Source of the DNA: Adiantum capillus-veneris | Lineage: Eukaryota; Streptophyta; Polypodiopsida; Polypodiales; Pteridaceae | Assembly: GCA_014529385.2 (NCBI GenBank) | Contig: CM043963.1 | Location: forward strand, 4,747,501-4,809,500 | Reading direction: 5' to 3' | DNA length: 62,000 nt | In this document: positions 40,915 through 52,466 of the stretch, one piece after another | Layout: each line of letters starts with the position of its first letter | Numbering within the stretch: position 1 is the first letter of the stretch | Notes under the pieces: generated by a model | What the model saw: the letters and a program-made list of their open reading frames with translations, nothing else | Database searches by the model: none | Told to the model about the DNA's origin: nothing | Program-made: the position numbers and the translations under genes

Positions 40915-43900
40915 ATGCACTTACGCTCTGGGCGGGTGCTAGAACACGAGCATATTGAGAGTGCCTCTGTTCATACGGACACCCATTACCCATCCACGAT
41001 AAGCTCTAGACCCTCAGTGGGGACACAAGGTAGCACCACCCAAGACCCTAAAATAGCCGCTAGTGATTCCTCCTCCGACTCAAAAATCATGGAAGCATAC
41101 CCTACCCAAAACACTGAGAGAGAAGGCCATGCACCTCCCGAAGCTCCACAGCCTAGTACTAGTATGTTTAGCCGTTTCATGGAAACATTAGGTAGAGCTA
41201 CTCGCTCGGAACCTGATGCAAATGAAGCACACGAAGGGGGTGGGGAAGTGGACTCTCCTTTCACATCGCACGTGGACCCCACACCCCCAAAGAGTGTCCA
41301 TGTGGATATCCTGCCAACTTCTTACCAAGAAGGCCCTGTTGAGCTGCCTCCTTCAGAAGTTCCCTCTAGAGTACCGTTGCTGACAAGTAAAACCACGGGG
41401 AGCAACATTGCTTCTACCTCACAAGAAACCGTTAACACGTCGACTCTAGAAGGATTGTTCATTAATGATCATTGGACATACGACCTCCACACTGAGGTGT
41501 TGACGGATCTACACTCTGGCCACGCCTACCATGTAGGATGGATAGAGATTGTACAATCCACCTCTAGTGCCACGAGCATCGAAGATCAACAGAAAATGAT
41601 CTGTAATGTTATCCATGGCATTATTCAATCAGAAAGGCAAAACCGAGGGGTAAATATACTCTCAACTGGCCCCATGAGATTTCTGGATACGAGCAAGGCT
41701 CAACAGCCTACTCTATCACAAATGGAGACTCCTCTAATGAGCCCTATGGACCCATCTTATGTCATTTCACCTGGGGTCTCTATGCAATCTGAGCCTCCGA
41801 GCGAAAACTTTAGCTTCCCTAACTTGGCTCAACCCTCTATTAAGGAAAACACGGTGCTCACTCCAGGGATAAGCCTAACAGAGAATGTACCGATGACATC
41901 TACGGTTAGCGCAGTGCCACTACCTAGTGTTGTAGTACCTAATATGGGGCCTCGACCGTATGTGCCTCTAGCCCCTTATGCACACATGGCCCCACACCTC
42001 CAATAGTACCACTTGCTTATGCTCCTCGAGTGCCGCTCCCTAGCCCTTATCCGAGTGGACCTATGCCCGGTTATGTTCCATATCCTGCATCATCCACACA
42101 TATGCCAAGACCGGCACCCGTCCCTCTCCCACATATGATTCCAAGAGTACCTCCACCGGCCCTGCCTCCTCACATAGGTGACTTGGCAGCGTTTGCTCAA
42201 ACCATAGGTCGATCTATCGCGGAAAATATGCGTCACGCATCTGATAGAGAGCCTAGAAGTAAGGCAGTACAAATTGCCAAACTCACGCAAAAATTCAATG
42301 GGGACGAAGATGCTAGAAAACACATTGAAGTGTTTGAACAAGTATGTGATTCCTTAGGAGAACGCAACGAACTACATAAGTGCAATGCCTTAAGCTTGAC
42401 ATTAAGTGGGAAGGCTGGAGATTGGTATAGGACCCTAAGGGTGGACGAGAAAACAATCTACCCTACCCTTCGAAGGTTGTTTCTAAAGGAGTACATACGA
42501 GAAGGTGTGCTTTGGGGTGTAGCATCTCAGCTACAGAAGGCCGAACGTAAGGAAGGAGAGTCAGTAAGGGACTTCATTAGTAGTCTAAAGCACTTAAACT
42601 CTCGTTGCCCTATAAATGAGCGCTTCAACAATAACCAACTGCTTGCTCGATTCATTCGAGGGTTGAGGAATGAAGGAATCTATAATGGACTAGTGATTAG
42701 AGGTATCACAACCTGGGAAGATGTCACTGCCAATGCAATCCAATTAGAGGACAACTTGATGATAGCAGGCATGAGGGTGTCTACCGACACGAGATCCACT
42801 AGCTCACAAGCCATTGAGTATGAACCCATGACTGCAAAGCCCATTTCCAATGAGCCAAAGGTATTTGAGACATTCTTGACAGACCTCACCAAGGCAATCC
42901 AAGAGTCTCTTAAGGATAATCGACCCCCTCAAAATAGTCACATGTATCCAAGAAGGGAGCAACAATGGTGTTCCATTTGCTTAGGTCCACATAGCACTAG
43001 TGAGTGCCCTACGTTTAGAGTAAAATTTAATGGAACTTGCAACGCATGTGGTAGGTATGGTCACCAAGCTAAGGATTGTTTAATGATCAAACGTATGATG
43101 GCAAATAGACCACCTGTAGCCTGGACGGATGCACCTCGAGCTCCTGTATTGATGCCTGCTCCACCTGTTGAGCAACTACCGCAACACATGGTCCCTAGAT
43201 CTCAAAATTTTGTACAAGCTACACCGCTACCACCTCCTGTGCTAGGACCGCAGCCCCCGCATCCAAGAGTTGCCCCTATGAACCAAGTGGGTTGCGAGCC
43301 ATCAAATGCTTATCCAGATGGCTGTGAGGAGGAAATAGACACTAGTATTGCCTACGGACTTGATACATTGGAAGAGTGTCCTATATACTACATGGAAGAT
43401 TGTTGGGGACAAGTCAAGCCGGTTTATCAAGCTGCTGCTCTCACATCCAGAGGTCAAAATATCAACACCCAGGCTAGGAGGCCACCTCTTCAATGCTACG
43501 AGTGTGGTGGACCACATCGAGCAGCGGAGTGCCCTATTAGGCTGCAAAAGAATGCTGCACAGATGCAAGTGAATCAAGGGAGCACGTCTGCAATGCCAAT
43601 ACTCACATGTAATCGTTGTGGCATAGATCACTTGATTGCCCAATGCCCCTATAACCCAAATGCGCCTAAAATCACACCCCTGAATTTGGTCGAAATTGCT
43701 AGTGTGACATCGCCAATACCACCCGTCGCACCCGCTTATGCGATTACACGGTCCATGCTTCAAGGGCCAAGCCATATCCTCGAAGAGAGAGATACCGCAT
43801 CAGTTATCCAAGCAAAGAAAAAGAAGACACAAAGGAAGAAGTCGCAGAATACGGAAAATTCAAAGCCAAGTTCCAAAACAAACATAGGAACAGGAGATGA

Positions 43901-44303
43901 CCTCGTGTATATGAATGACCTCGAGGATGATTCAGATTCAGTCGAGACAATGGAGACTAGAACCAATACCACAAAGGGAAAGACCGACAAAGAAAACCGT
44001 AACATGGAACCAAATGAAAACCGAATAAGAGAAAACCATAAAGAGCCTCTGAAAACACCACAAGTGTTTCCAAATCCAATCCAAGACCCCCAAGATAAAC
44101 CGCAGGGGCAAAAAGGGAAGAATCGTAAAAAGAAGATTGGGACGTACCCAAACCCTGTAGACGAGATTAAGCAGGTGAAACATCTAACAGGTTTAGTGGA
44201 GGAGACTCAAAGGAAACTAGAACCAGAACCCATGCATATCAAAATTCATGACACAGTGTTTCCCACGCAAGTTCATCCACCCCACATGAACATAGACCGT
44301 TAG
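40915..44303 (+). CDS. element C gag polyprotein (with a frame break near 42000)
   Basis: Two long frames, 40915-42006 and 42030-44303, cover it; the second is shifted by -1 relative to the first, and its Pro-rich text continues the first. The N-terminal part is Ser/Thr/Pro-rich. A retrotransposon gag core follows at about 42240-42760 (IAKLTQKFNGDEDARKHIEV, LSLTLSGKAGDWYRTL, LLARFIRGLRNEGIYNGL). Four zinc knuckles follow: CSICLGPHSTSEC, CNACGRYGHQAKDC, CYECGGPHRAAEC and CNRCGIDHLIAQC. The C-terminus is Lys-rich. It would form the particle and bind RNA. I chose 40915 because it is the first ATG of the open frame; an indel rather than programmed shifting most likely explains the break. Confidence 0.8.
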
Positions 44304-46006
44304 CCATATCTAGTATCATCCAAGAAGGGAGTGAGGACGGGACATCAGAAAGTGAGCATACACCCTTCTTGTTGGAAAGGATGTTTAACGAAGGAATACC
44401 TGATCCCATTGAGGAATATGAGATTCCATCCTCACCAGTTCCTAGTCAAGGACCTACACCCTGCAAAACGCCAATGAATGTTGCCAAACTAGTGGACTTC
44501 ATGTCTTCTGAGGTCCGAACCACGATCATAGCAAAGCTGTATGGAGATCCTGAGTTATTCCTTGCACTTCGAGCATTCCTTAACGGAGAGCTACGAACGG
44601 GATTACCGCAGTTTGCGCAACCAAATAGGCCTGACTCGATTATGATTGATGAGGAAAATCATGTGCAATCACTTGACTTAGATGGACACGAGTCTGTGAT
44701 CGAGGTACCCATTAACGAATTAGGGCAGTATTTTGAAGGCGACGAGTCTAATGCGACCCTACCCATCACTACCAAGGGATTGACTATAAAGGGAATTCTT
44801 GATGGTGGTGCGGGAGTTAGCATCGTTACAAAAGATTGTTGGGAATCCATGGGAAAACCCCGCCTCAGTGTTACTAACATTGTGGTAAAGATGGCAAATG
44901 GTACCATAGCCAAACCTATGGGGATGCTCAAGGATCTTAAGATCAAAGTTCTAGGACACAAGGTACGACATACGTTCATTGTAATGGATTTCTCTAAACA
45001 CCTTATGTCATATGAAATGATTTTAGGACGACCATTCATGAGGGAAGCACAAATGGTTCATGATTGGTCTAAAAATCATGTCTATTTGCAATTCCAAGAC
45101 TCTGTCCTTAGAGTGGATTTGGTGACTGGTAAGGTACACCCCTTAGGGAGTAAAACCATTATTGATCATCGCTCTGACACCACGGTTCACTCGGCCCCAC
45201 TACAATATTGTTACACTTGTAAGAAGGATACAGACATTGGCCAAGATTCTCCTTACATGGATGTGTTACCGGGTATGACGGAATCGGACAATGTGGATTG
45301 GGTCCACCTAGCATCAACCATAGACACTTGGGGAAATAGGGGGACGACCTGGGTAACACCTGAGGGGGATGAAATGCCTATACCCTTAAATATGCTACAA
45401 GCAATGCATATCGCTTCTGACAAGACTCATCCTAATGTAACGGAGAAAACATACAAGTGGGTCCCTAAAGCTTCTTTAGTGACCATATCTAGTGCTAAAA
45501 AACAGAAGCCTTGTAAGAAACGTACCACTCGCTCCAAGAAAAGTAAGAAAATGTTGCGATGGATCCCTAAACGACTATTGGAAGCCCAAGGCTACTATCA
45601 AGGAAATGATCAAATCTGGGTGCCAAAACGTAGATTGTGCTCTTACCTATCACCTGACCCAAGTGAGCCCAATCCCGTAGCTCCAAAACGAATCAATGAT
45701 CGTGAAAAGAAAAAAATCACAGAATGCTACACACCCGCTCCCGAGCTAGTTTGGGTACCAAAGAAAGAACGATTTGTTCCACCTAGCTCAGGAAGGGGGG
45801 AGTCCCATGAAGATTCTAGCTCCTCATGTAATACATCCATAGAGGTAAAAGCTTCTACACCGCCTCCATCTATAGTAGTGGACCTCAATGAAGCTACAAG
45901 AGAATCCACACCTCCCAGTGTTCAAGAATCACCTAATGAACCACTTCAAGTTCGATCCTGGGAGAGTACCTACCACCCTTGCAACTTGACGAGGCACCTA
46001 GGGTAA
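44304..46006 (+). CDS. element C protease with WVPK-repeat tail
   Basis: The frame is again shifted by -1 relative to gag and is open from before the ATG at 44369. The retropepsin domain at about 44750-45120 has LTIKGILDGGAGVSIVTKDC (active site DGGA), MANGTIAKPMGML and YEMILGRPFMREAQMVHDW. The tail has four W[VI]PK motifs: YKWVPKASLV, LRWIPKRLLE, QIWVPKRRLC and LVWVPKKERF. It is followed by an acidic Pro/Ser end. In the Ty3 order RT would follow, but here the frame ends at a TAG and no polymerase is found, so the protein would mature gag only. Whether DGGA is active is uncertain. Confidence 0.78.
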
Positions 46007-47710
46007 TAGAAAACTACTGGCAAAAATCCTCACCTATTACCAACTGGAACAATTGGTTTCAAAGGGTGACAAGCTCATTTCAAACGGTATGATCTACCCA
46101 AGGAAGGGGGGAGTGTTTGCTGACAGTCATCATTCATTTGTTTCCCTCTCAACCTTTTTCCCTGACCTCTCAATCTCCGATCTTAGGGAATGTACATATA
46201 AAGCTTTATACTCACAAAAAACAAAAAAATAAAGAGCAAGAGCAATTAGCAAACGAGTATGCATATTAAAAGTCAAAACATTGACTCAGACCTACACATG
46301 TCACATCTGGTACAGTGAAACAGAAACCTATGCCATGAAACACCTTCGATCCTCATCACTTGAATGATGGAGGGTAGGTAAGATTAGTACGATAGGAGTG
46401 TTTCTGTTTTAGAGTTGAGAGATTAGCGAAGTTCTCTTTTCCCACTGATGTGCCTCCTGGAGGTATTCCTTTTGTTTTCTAGTGTGTACAGGAGCGTGTT
46501 GCTATTGATAGGATTTGGACCTTCATGGAACCTTTCTCTCGTTCACACTTCAAATCAAGCGCGACCATCAACACAAACAGGTGTTTCTTATCCATTAGCA
46601 TTGCCCTTATCTTTTTGCATCCATGTTTGTTTGCTTTGATTGTGATTGGTAGCATAATATTCAGCGCATTTGCTTAGTATCAAACATTCAATTCAATGTA
46701 ATGTTTTGTCATAATCACTTGTTTAGGGGTAAAAATCAAGCAGTCCGACTAAGCTAGTTTGACCAAGCTAGGTATTAGAAATCTTCTCTTAATACCATGG
46801 GGAATGCCTTCCTAATAATCAATGGTTACTTAGGTTCTTAATCCGATTTAGGCAGCATTGTATGAAATGTACTAGGGCTTTCTAGTGGGCTTAACCCTAT
46901 TGACCTTTAGCTTAAGTATTATAAAGGGAGTTTACTAATGTGATGAGCCTGGGGAGGGTAACAGTGTTATATGACCCCCCAAAGTTACAAAATTAAAATG
47001 CTGAAAATGAACAAACAAAAAATCAAAGTGCCACAATGTAAAATTTTAAGCATGAAGAGAAATCCCTGCTTAAATTGGTACTTCACTCACATGTATTGCC
47101 TATGGTACTAGAGCCCTAGAGGTTCCCAGTGTGGGCGCTTTTCCTTGAAAAGCAAAAAACCCAAGGCATACAAAATAAGCACACACATCATAATTGAATC
47201 ACTGTGAAAAGACTTTGGGGAGTCAAAGAAAAAGTAATCAGTCAGGCGATGATTTCATGAGAAATTCCTTTTATGGTAGCTTAACTACAAAGTCTTCTAG
47301 ATATAGCCTCTAGTCAGCCCTCGAACATGAATACTTGGCTCTCGCGATTAAACAACTTAATTGACCACAGAAAATTAAGAAGCTTACCCATGGTATTAAT
47401 ATTCGATCTCTAGTGCCTTTCGACCGTCAAATTAGCGACCCCAGACTTGTTTAATTTTCTACTTTACATCTGTTTATGCATTTGATTACATTGCAATTTA
47501 ATGTTCATTGCTAACAAATTGTTTGAAATTCTTTTACCAATCAATTTGTCTACCTAAAACTGCATATGCTTTTTAAGAGAATGCAATTACTGTGCCAATG
47601 TTGTTTGATTTTGCAGTGACTGACGAAGGCTAAGGACATTCATCTCAAATGCTCTTCCACCTCGACGAACCAGCTTCAACTCAATAGCTTCCGAGGACGG
47701 AATCTACATC
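46007..47710 (+). other. element C 3' non-coding region
   Basis: 1.7 kb between protease and the 3' LTR, with no protein similarity. It contains a second purine tract, AGGAAGGGGGGAG (46101-46113), followed by TGTTTGC. The same tract also occurs, partly, near 45790 and exactly at the true PPT. Long 3' non-coding regions are usual in Athila-type elements. Confidence 0.65.
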
Positions 47711-47723
47711 AGGAAGGGGGGCA
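47711..47723 (+). promoter_or_regulatory. polypurine tract of element C
   Basis: AGGAAGGGGGGCA ends exactly at the TG that starts the 3' LTR; it is the expected plus-strand primer. Confidence 0.85.
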
Positions 47724-48297
47724 TGTTAACCCTCACGGCTCACGGACACCCATCACCTACGATGGACGTGTATTATGTATTTGGTAGAGTCAGGCACCGG
47801 GCTTGTCGGTCCAATAGGAAAAGGGTAAGAGTGATCGCCGATGAGAGGCGCACTTTAACTTGGACATTCAAGGGATTAGTTGGCTAAGCATGGGCGCCCA
47901 AGTGTGAATGGGGTGAGCTCCTATAAAAGCCAACTAAACCTAATTTTTACTCATTCTCTCATTTGTGCAATTGAAGAGTGCTCTTGCTCCATCTCCATCT
48001 TCTTCTTCTTCACCTCCTTGTGTATGTGTGTGTGAGAGAGAGAGAGAGAGGGAGAGTGTGTGTGCGATCGAGCCGAAGGCACGACGGCGGCGAAGCGGTT
48101 GAGCGCGGCACGACTGCAGCTTCTTCTTCATCGCGGCGAGGAATCCACCACGAAGGCGAGCGTAGAGCGGTGAGTGACACACCCTTTGTTTTCTTGAGCT
48201 TGCTAGTTTAGGCTTGTTGTGTGCTTGGAGCCGTTTGTGGCTCGCATACGGTGTATCGGCAAGTCCCTTGCTTCGACAGTGCGGCAAGGAGCGCACA
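47724..48297 (+). repeat. 3' LTR of element C (574 bp)
   Basis: TGTTAACCCTCACGG to AGCGCACA, then the GTTTC target duplicate at 48298-48302. Differences from the 5' LTR are a few transitions (for example 39980 region ATT/ATC), a four-base indel near 48075 and microsatellite length. Confidence 0.93.
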
Positions 48298-48302
48298 GTT
48301 TC

Positions 48303-49411
48303 TTTTTCTTTGCCTGGGATCTAGTGATTACCTTGATTGGAACAATCGGTTGACCCTCTGATGAGCTACTAGGCATCACTTGGACTACGCTTATGACAGT
48401 TTTTTGCTTGATCAAAGGATTCTTAGGACAATCTTTCGGAAAGTGTCCTCCCTTTTTACAACATTGTATGCAATAGGCTTCAATTGGTTTGAGGTTTTTG
48501 TCAGGCTCTGGACATTCGTTCTTTGAATGGTCATCAGCACCACAGTTATAAGAGTTTCCTGTTCTAGGCTTTATCATGGGTCTTCCCATGGGAGGTCTAA
48601 CACCTTGATTAGCTACATAATACATTGACGCAAGCTCTGGTGGAGAATAAGTCATTGTTTCTTCCATTGGTCGTGGATGTGGACTATACCAATCTCCTTC
48701 TACCATTACTATAGATGGACTAGGCTCTGTGTAGGGTGTAACAGACACTAATGCTTGTTCATCTATGACTCCTTCAGAGTGCATGTACTTTACACGCACT
48801 GCATTATGTCCTAGATAAGGAGGTTGTTGTCCCAACACACGTTGAGGTCTTTCCATACCCATTGGTGGTCTTTGAGCTTGGGCCATATTAGGCTAATATC
48901 TGTACATGGGTTGTCCTTGTGGTCTCATGGGCACGTACTAAACATTCCCATTATACCTTGGTTTGTAGTAGCACTTGTGGGTCTCATGGTTGGTCCATTT
49001 ACCCTCGATTGCACACCATGTTTGTGACCTAATTGGTTGTCCCTGTGGAGATATCCCTTCTCTTGGTCCTCTTATAGGTGCTTTTTGCATATTGTCCATC
49101 ATGTCGTTCATCCTTTTTAGCATATCTTCTATGGCTGAGAGTGGTGCCACAGTAGCCGTTCTCACTTGTGCTAGTTTTGTGGATGTTGTTTTCTCACTTT
49201 GGTTATCCTTAGGGACATCTTCTTCATTGAAGATCTCGCAATTGTCTCCTAGGTAAATCGCATCAGAAACACACGCTTCTAGGGTTGTATGCTTTTTACT
49301 ATAGAGTATGGAAAGAAGTTCTTTGTTTAGCAGTCCCTCCAGAAATAAAGATACAAGTCGTTCTTCTGCAGGTATCTCCATCTCTGGGCATCTGGCAATG
49401 TATTGTTTCAT
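48303..49411 (-). pseudogene. Ty3 B1 gag C-terminal half, zinc knuckles
   Basis: Open pieces 49411-48938 and 48886-48303. The first starts MKQYIARCPEMEIPAEERLV and has the helix LSAIEDMLKRMNDMMDNMQK. Then comes WCAIEGKWTNHETHKCYY, a Cys/His motif. The second holds SYNCGADDHSKNECP (a knuckle lacking its first Cys) and CIQCCKKGGHFPKDCP. It ends ...VPIKVITRSQAKKK at the element C insertion; residues read beyond 48303 come from the LTR. The frame break is near 48900. Confidence 0.75.
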
Positions 49412-50720
49412 TCGAGTTTCACATTTCCTAACAGACTCACCATGTTTCTGTATAAAGCTGTAAATTTGAGCTACCGTATTATGTTAAATCCCCGTTTTGG
49501 AACAAGCAGCTACAATCCTTGAGCTAATGTGTTCAAGGCCATGATGGACCTTGGTGGAATATTTTGAAACCATGTCAAAGTTTTTCCTTCTAATGTCATT
49601 CCAACCCCCTCGAATTGAGTATGAAAATCGAATATACGCTCTGCTCTTAGCACTTGCTTAAAGCTTGCTAAGTGGTCATCTGGATCCCGTGATCCACTGT
49701 ATTTTCTGACCCATGTTTGAAAATCAGTTGGTCTGACACGTCTATTTGATTCAACTCGAAGTCTTCTAGGAGTTGGTTCTATTCCGAGTCCTTCAAACCA
49801 GTCTGTTGGAAATAGTGACTCATGTAGCCCTAGACTAGCCTTAGTGTCACCCGTTTTTCTACGTGATGAGGTGGTTTCTGGTTTCTTCACATTACTCTCA
49901 GATGATCTCTCACAGTGTTCATCCCTTGGAATTGTATATGGTCCTTGCCCCAATATCCAATCACATATGGAATACCCTTGGTATTTGGTTTGTTCTACCT
50001 CCTCAGGAGTCATCATAACAAATTTATTGTTATAAAAATCCCTAAAAAGATAGGTTAGTAGGTCTGTTGATCCCTTATCTTTGATCTTGGCGATATAGAT
50101 GATCTTCATGGCCATTAATTGTCCTAGTTTGGCATGAGAAGTCCACAAAAGATCTTTTATGTTTCTATCTTCCCAGCAATAGACTCTGATCCTAGGATTA
50201 TCCATACTAGCCCGTTTCAAAGGCTTCAAGTCTACTTGATCGTATTCCTCGAACTCCAAATTTGGTGGTCCTTCTTTTGTGACATATCTGGGATTATAGT
50301 GTTTACTTCTAACCCCCATTTGTCTATCACATCAGGGTTTTCAACCTGTAAATACTGAGTTCCATTTCGATCCATGTACATTTTTCCTTGTTTGTTTGCC
50401 CTAACCTCTTCTTCGAACTCAATATCATGGTCATCAATGCGAATAGCATACTCCTCGTTAGGGTCCAAGTAAACATGTGCTCCATGACGGTTAGTCTTGT
50501 AAAAAGATAGTATATGCTTATAGCGCACTCTCGTTCCGGTTTCCAAGTGAGTCGAGTAAGAAGACATTTCGGATGTTGAATCCGAAAAAGTGTCTGAGAC
50601 TTCTTCAGGAATTGTATGCAAGGAATTGCCTTGATTCGCGCTTTCTTCGATAGATACATTACTGGAGGTTTCTCCGAGCATACCCTGATTTCCTAGTACA
50701 TGACCAAATCTAAGGTTCAT
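49412..50720 (-). pseudogene. Ty3 B1 gag N-terminal half and core
   Basis: Two overlapping frames (50720-50232 and 50319-49510). The N-terminal part is acidic and Ser/Thr-rich (HTIPEEVSDTFSDSTSEMSS). The gag core has RPTDFQTWVRKYSGSRDPDD, HLASFKQVLRAERIFDFHTQ and MTLEGKTLTWFQNIPPRSIM, the usual pattern of the retrotransposon gag domain. A break near 49490 separates it from the next piece. It is the capsid-forming part of the element. Confidence 0.75.
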
Positions 50721-51117
50721 ATAGACTTATGAAGACCTCGATAGAGTACTCACCTTTAGATTGACTTGACGTCAATTTCCACTCGATTCAATTGCAACTT
50801 TCTGTCAAGCCACGGATTCCTTGTCTGCAACCTGATTTCTGTACAAATTTAATCAAGTTAGCTATTCTTCTATAAAGACAGTAGAGCTCTTGAGAACTCT
50901 TGTGATTGGTCTCTGTGTATCACTTCAAATCGAGCTATGGGAGTCAAAATTTGACTTTCAGATTAGACTTTAGCAAAAATCAAAGGTCTAATCTGCAACC
51001 TGTAAACTGAGTGTATCTATATCAATTTTGATCTGATTGAACCCAAAATTGCCCTATGGCTTTATATTGTGTTGGCCTATCACTGTATAGGTTCAAAAGT
51101 CAAAAATGATGTTGCAG

Positions 51118-51143
51118 AAGTAAATAATCGCGATTATTTACTT
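51118..51143. repeat. 26-bp perfect palindrome
   Basis: The half-site AAGTAAATAATCG is followed immediately by its reverse complement, centred on CGCG-type ATCGCGAT. There is no spacer. Confidence 0.95.
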
Positions 51144-51399
51144 TTGTCAGTTTTTTGCAGTTTTTTGATACGTTTGGCAAGTATACAACTTGGTAGAGTC
51201 TCTGGGAAAATTTCAACAAGTTTGGACCAATTTTGATTAAGTTTATCAACTGTTTGGTGTCCGCAGACTCTGATTTTGAGAATCTCGCTTAAGTCTCACT
51301 TTTGGGAAATTTGACCAAAATTGATTTGTGAGGTCTACTTGATGTGCTTGACCTTGTGGTATACTCACATTTGCAAAATCATCAAGTTTTGAAGCAGAT

Positions 51400-51421
51400 G
51401 TAAATAATCGCGATTATTTAC
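51400..51421. repeat. 22-bp perfect palindrome, second copy
   Basis: The half-site GTAAATAATCG and its reverse complement are identical to the inner 22 bp of the copy 280 bp upstream. Confidence 0.95.
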
Positions 51422-52214
51422 TCCAACTATATTTTTGCATGTTTTTGCCCCAACTTTGACACAGATCCATTAAGCACCTTAAGTTGAGGTCCCTAGGCAG
51501 ATCCACTTTTCTGGGTCCTTCCCTTGTGCTTGCCTACTGCAATGGTAAGCCTGTTTTTCTCTTTTAAAACGCGCTTGTTTTTGAGCTGGCTCCTCTTGGT
51601 GGGCAGCCACAGCTTTCCTTTTCATCTCTTCTCTCCGAGCTCTCTTTTCTTAGTTGTCAGAGCTCTCGCTGCTGTGCCGTTTTGGTGAGCTATCAGCTAA
51701 CTCATCATCTGATTTATGTGACCTTTTACCTTACCTTGTAGCTCATGGAGAGGGTTGTGCTTCCAAAATCCATGTATTCTAATCAGGGACAGGTGGTAGG
51801 TTGTCAGCCATGCCGAAGGCATGATAGGCTATTCTAGTCAACACCTCTAGCGCGCTCAAGTATGTGATTTTGCCTTCCTTCTTGGTGCCCTTTGTTGAGA
51901 TGTCGTGCTCTACACCTTGAGCTGGCATCCACTATGGGTCTTGGCCGCTTACGGCATTTACTTACTGGCGCGTTAGGTGAATGACACGGAGGATCTCTGC
52001 CAGTGATTCTACAGCTGGACTACACTTATAGTGCCAGCCTAGTACGCTTCTAGCGAGTTCACACTAAGTGGCCGCATGTACATATGTGCTACTTTTCAGC
52101 TTTAGCACTTAGTCATTTTGTACTCTCTTTTCTGTGAAGAAGAAGAAGAATCTTTCCATCTCTGTGTGCTTTGTGCTTGTCTTGTGTATCTCTCTTGCAT
52201 CCTCATTCTTTACA

Positions 52215-52226
52215 TGGTATCAGAGC
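52215..52226 (+). promoter_or_regulatory. primer-binding site of copia F
   Basis: TGGTATCAGAGC is complementary to the 3' end of plant initiator methionine tRNA. It directly follows the LTR end ACA. Confidence 0.9.
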
Positions 52227-52466
52227 CTGGTGCAGGCAAGAGAGGCTAAGAGAGCAAGAGCATCACAATCCCTTCGTTCACACAAGTTTCTGAACAGGCC
52301 TCCAAAGTGCAGTATACAGAGATTTACTATACAAGTACAGTGGTTGTATGTACGCTTGATTGTGGACACTCGTTGAGTGTAGAAAGCGCTATAGGTACCA
52401 CGATAGCAGGTTCAGCAGATTTGCAGGTTTTTGCAGATTGCAGCTATTTTGTCTTAGTGCTTCAAG

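Larger units (their letters stand above)
39440..48297 (+). mobile_element. element C: complete non-autonomous Ty3 element, gag-protease only
   Basis: LTRs at 39440-40017 and 47724-48297 are nearly identical (about six substitutions and small indels in the microsatellite). The target duplication GTTTC is exact. A primer-site-like TGGTGCCGCTGCCGGGGAT follows the left LTR after four Ts, and a purine tract AGGAAGGGGGGCA precedes the right LTR. The interior codes for gag and protease, then has 1.7 kb without coding. No RT, RNase H or integrase is present. The primer site resembles the Athila/Tat lineage of plant Ty3 elements. The low LTR divergence means it inserted recently compared with its neighbours. 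Confidence 0.92.
32575..50720 (-). mobile_element. Ty3/gypsy family B copy B1 (split by element C)
   Basis: On the minus strand the order is gag (50720-48303), then, after the 8.9-kb element C, linker and protease (39437-38148), RT, RNase H and integrase (36838-33993), a second retropepsin-like domain (33770-33406) and a WVPK-type tail (to 32624). TSD GTTTC at 39435-39439 and 48298-48302 shows where C landed. The copy has numerous stops and shifts. The 5' LTR is not recognised in 50721-51600. Confidence 0.85.
50721..51590. other. non-coding region with two large palindromes
   Basis: No coding frame is seen. It probably includes the leader or 5' LTR of minus-strand B1. The notable content is the palindromes at 51118-51143 and 51400-51421. 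Their surroundings (CAGAAGTAAATAATCG, CAGATGTAAATAATCG, each followed by a T-rich stretch with TTTTTGCA) are also alike, so this looks like an old internal duplication of about 280 bp spacing. Confidence 0.55.

Noticed and set aside
44200-44310. Programmed -1 frameshift between gag and protease in element C
   Set aside because: The offsets are both -1, but I see no canonical slippery heptamer followed by a stem at either site; simple indels are more likely without data from other copies.
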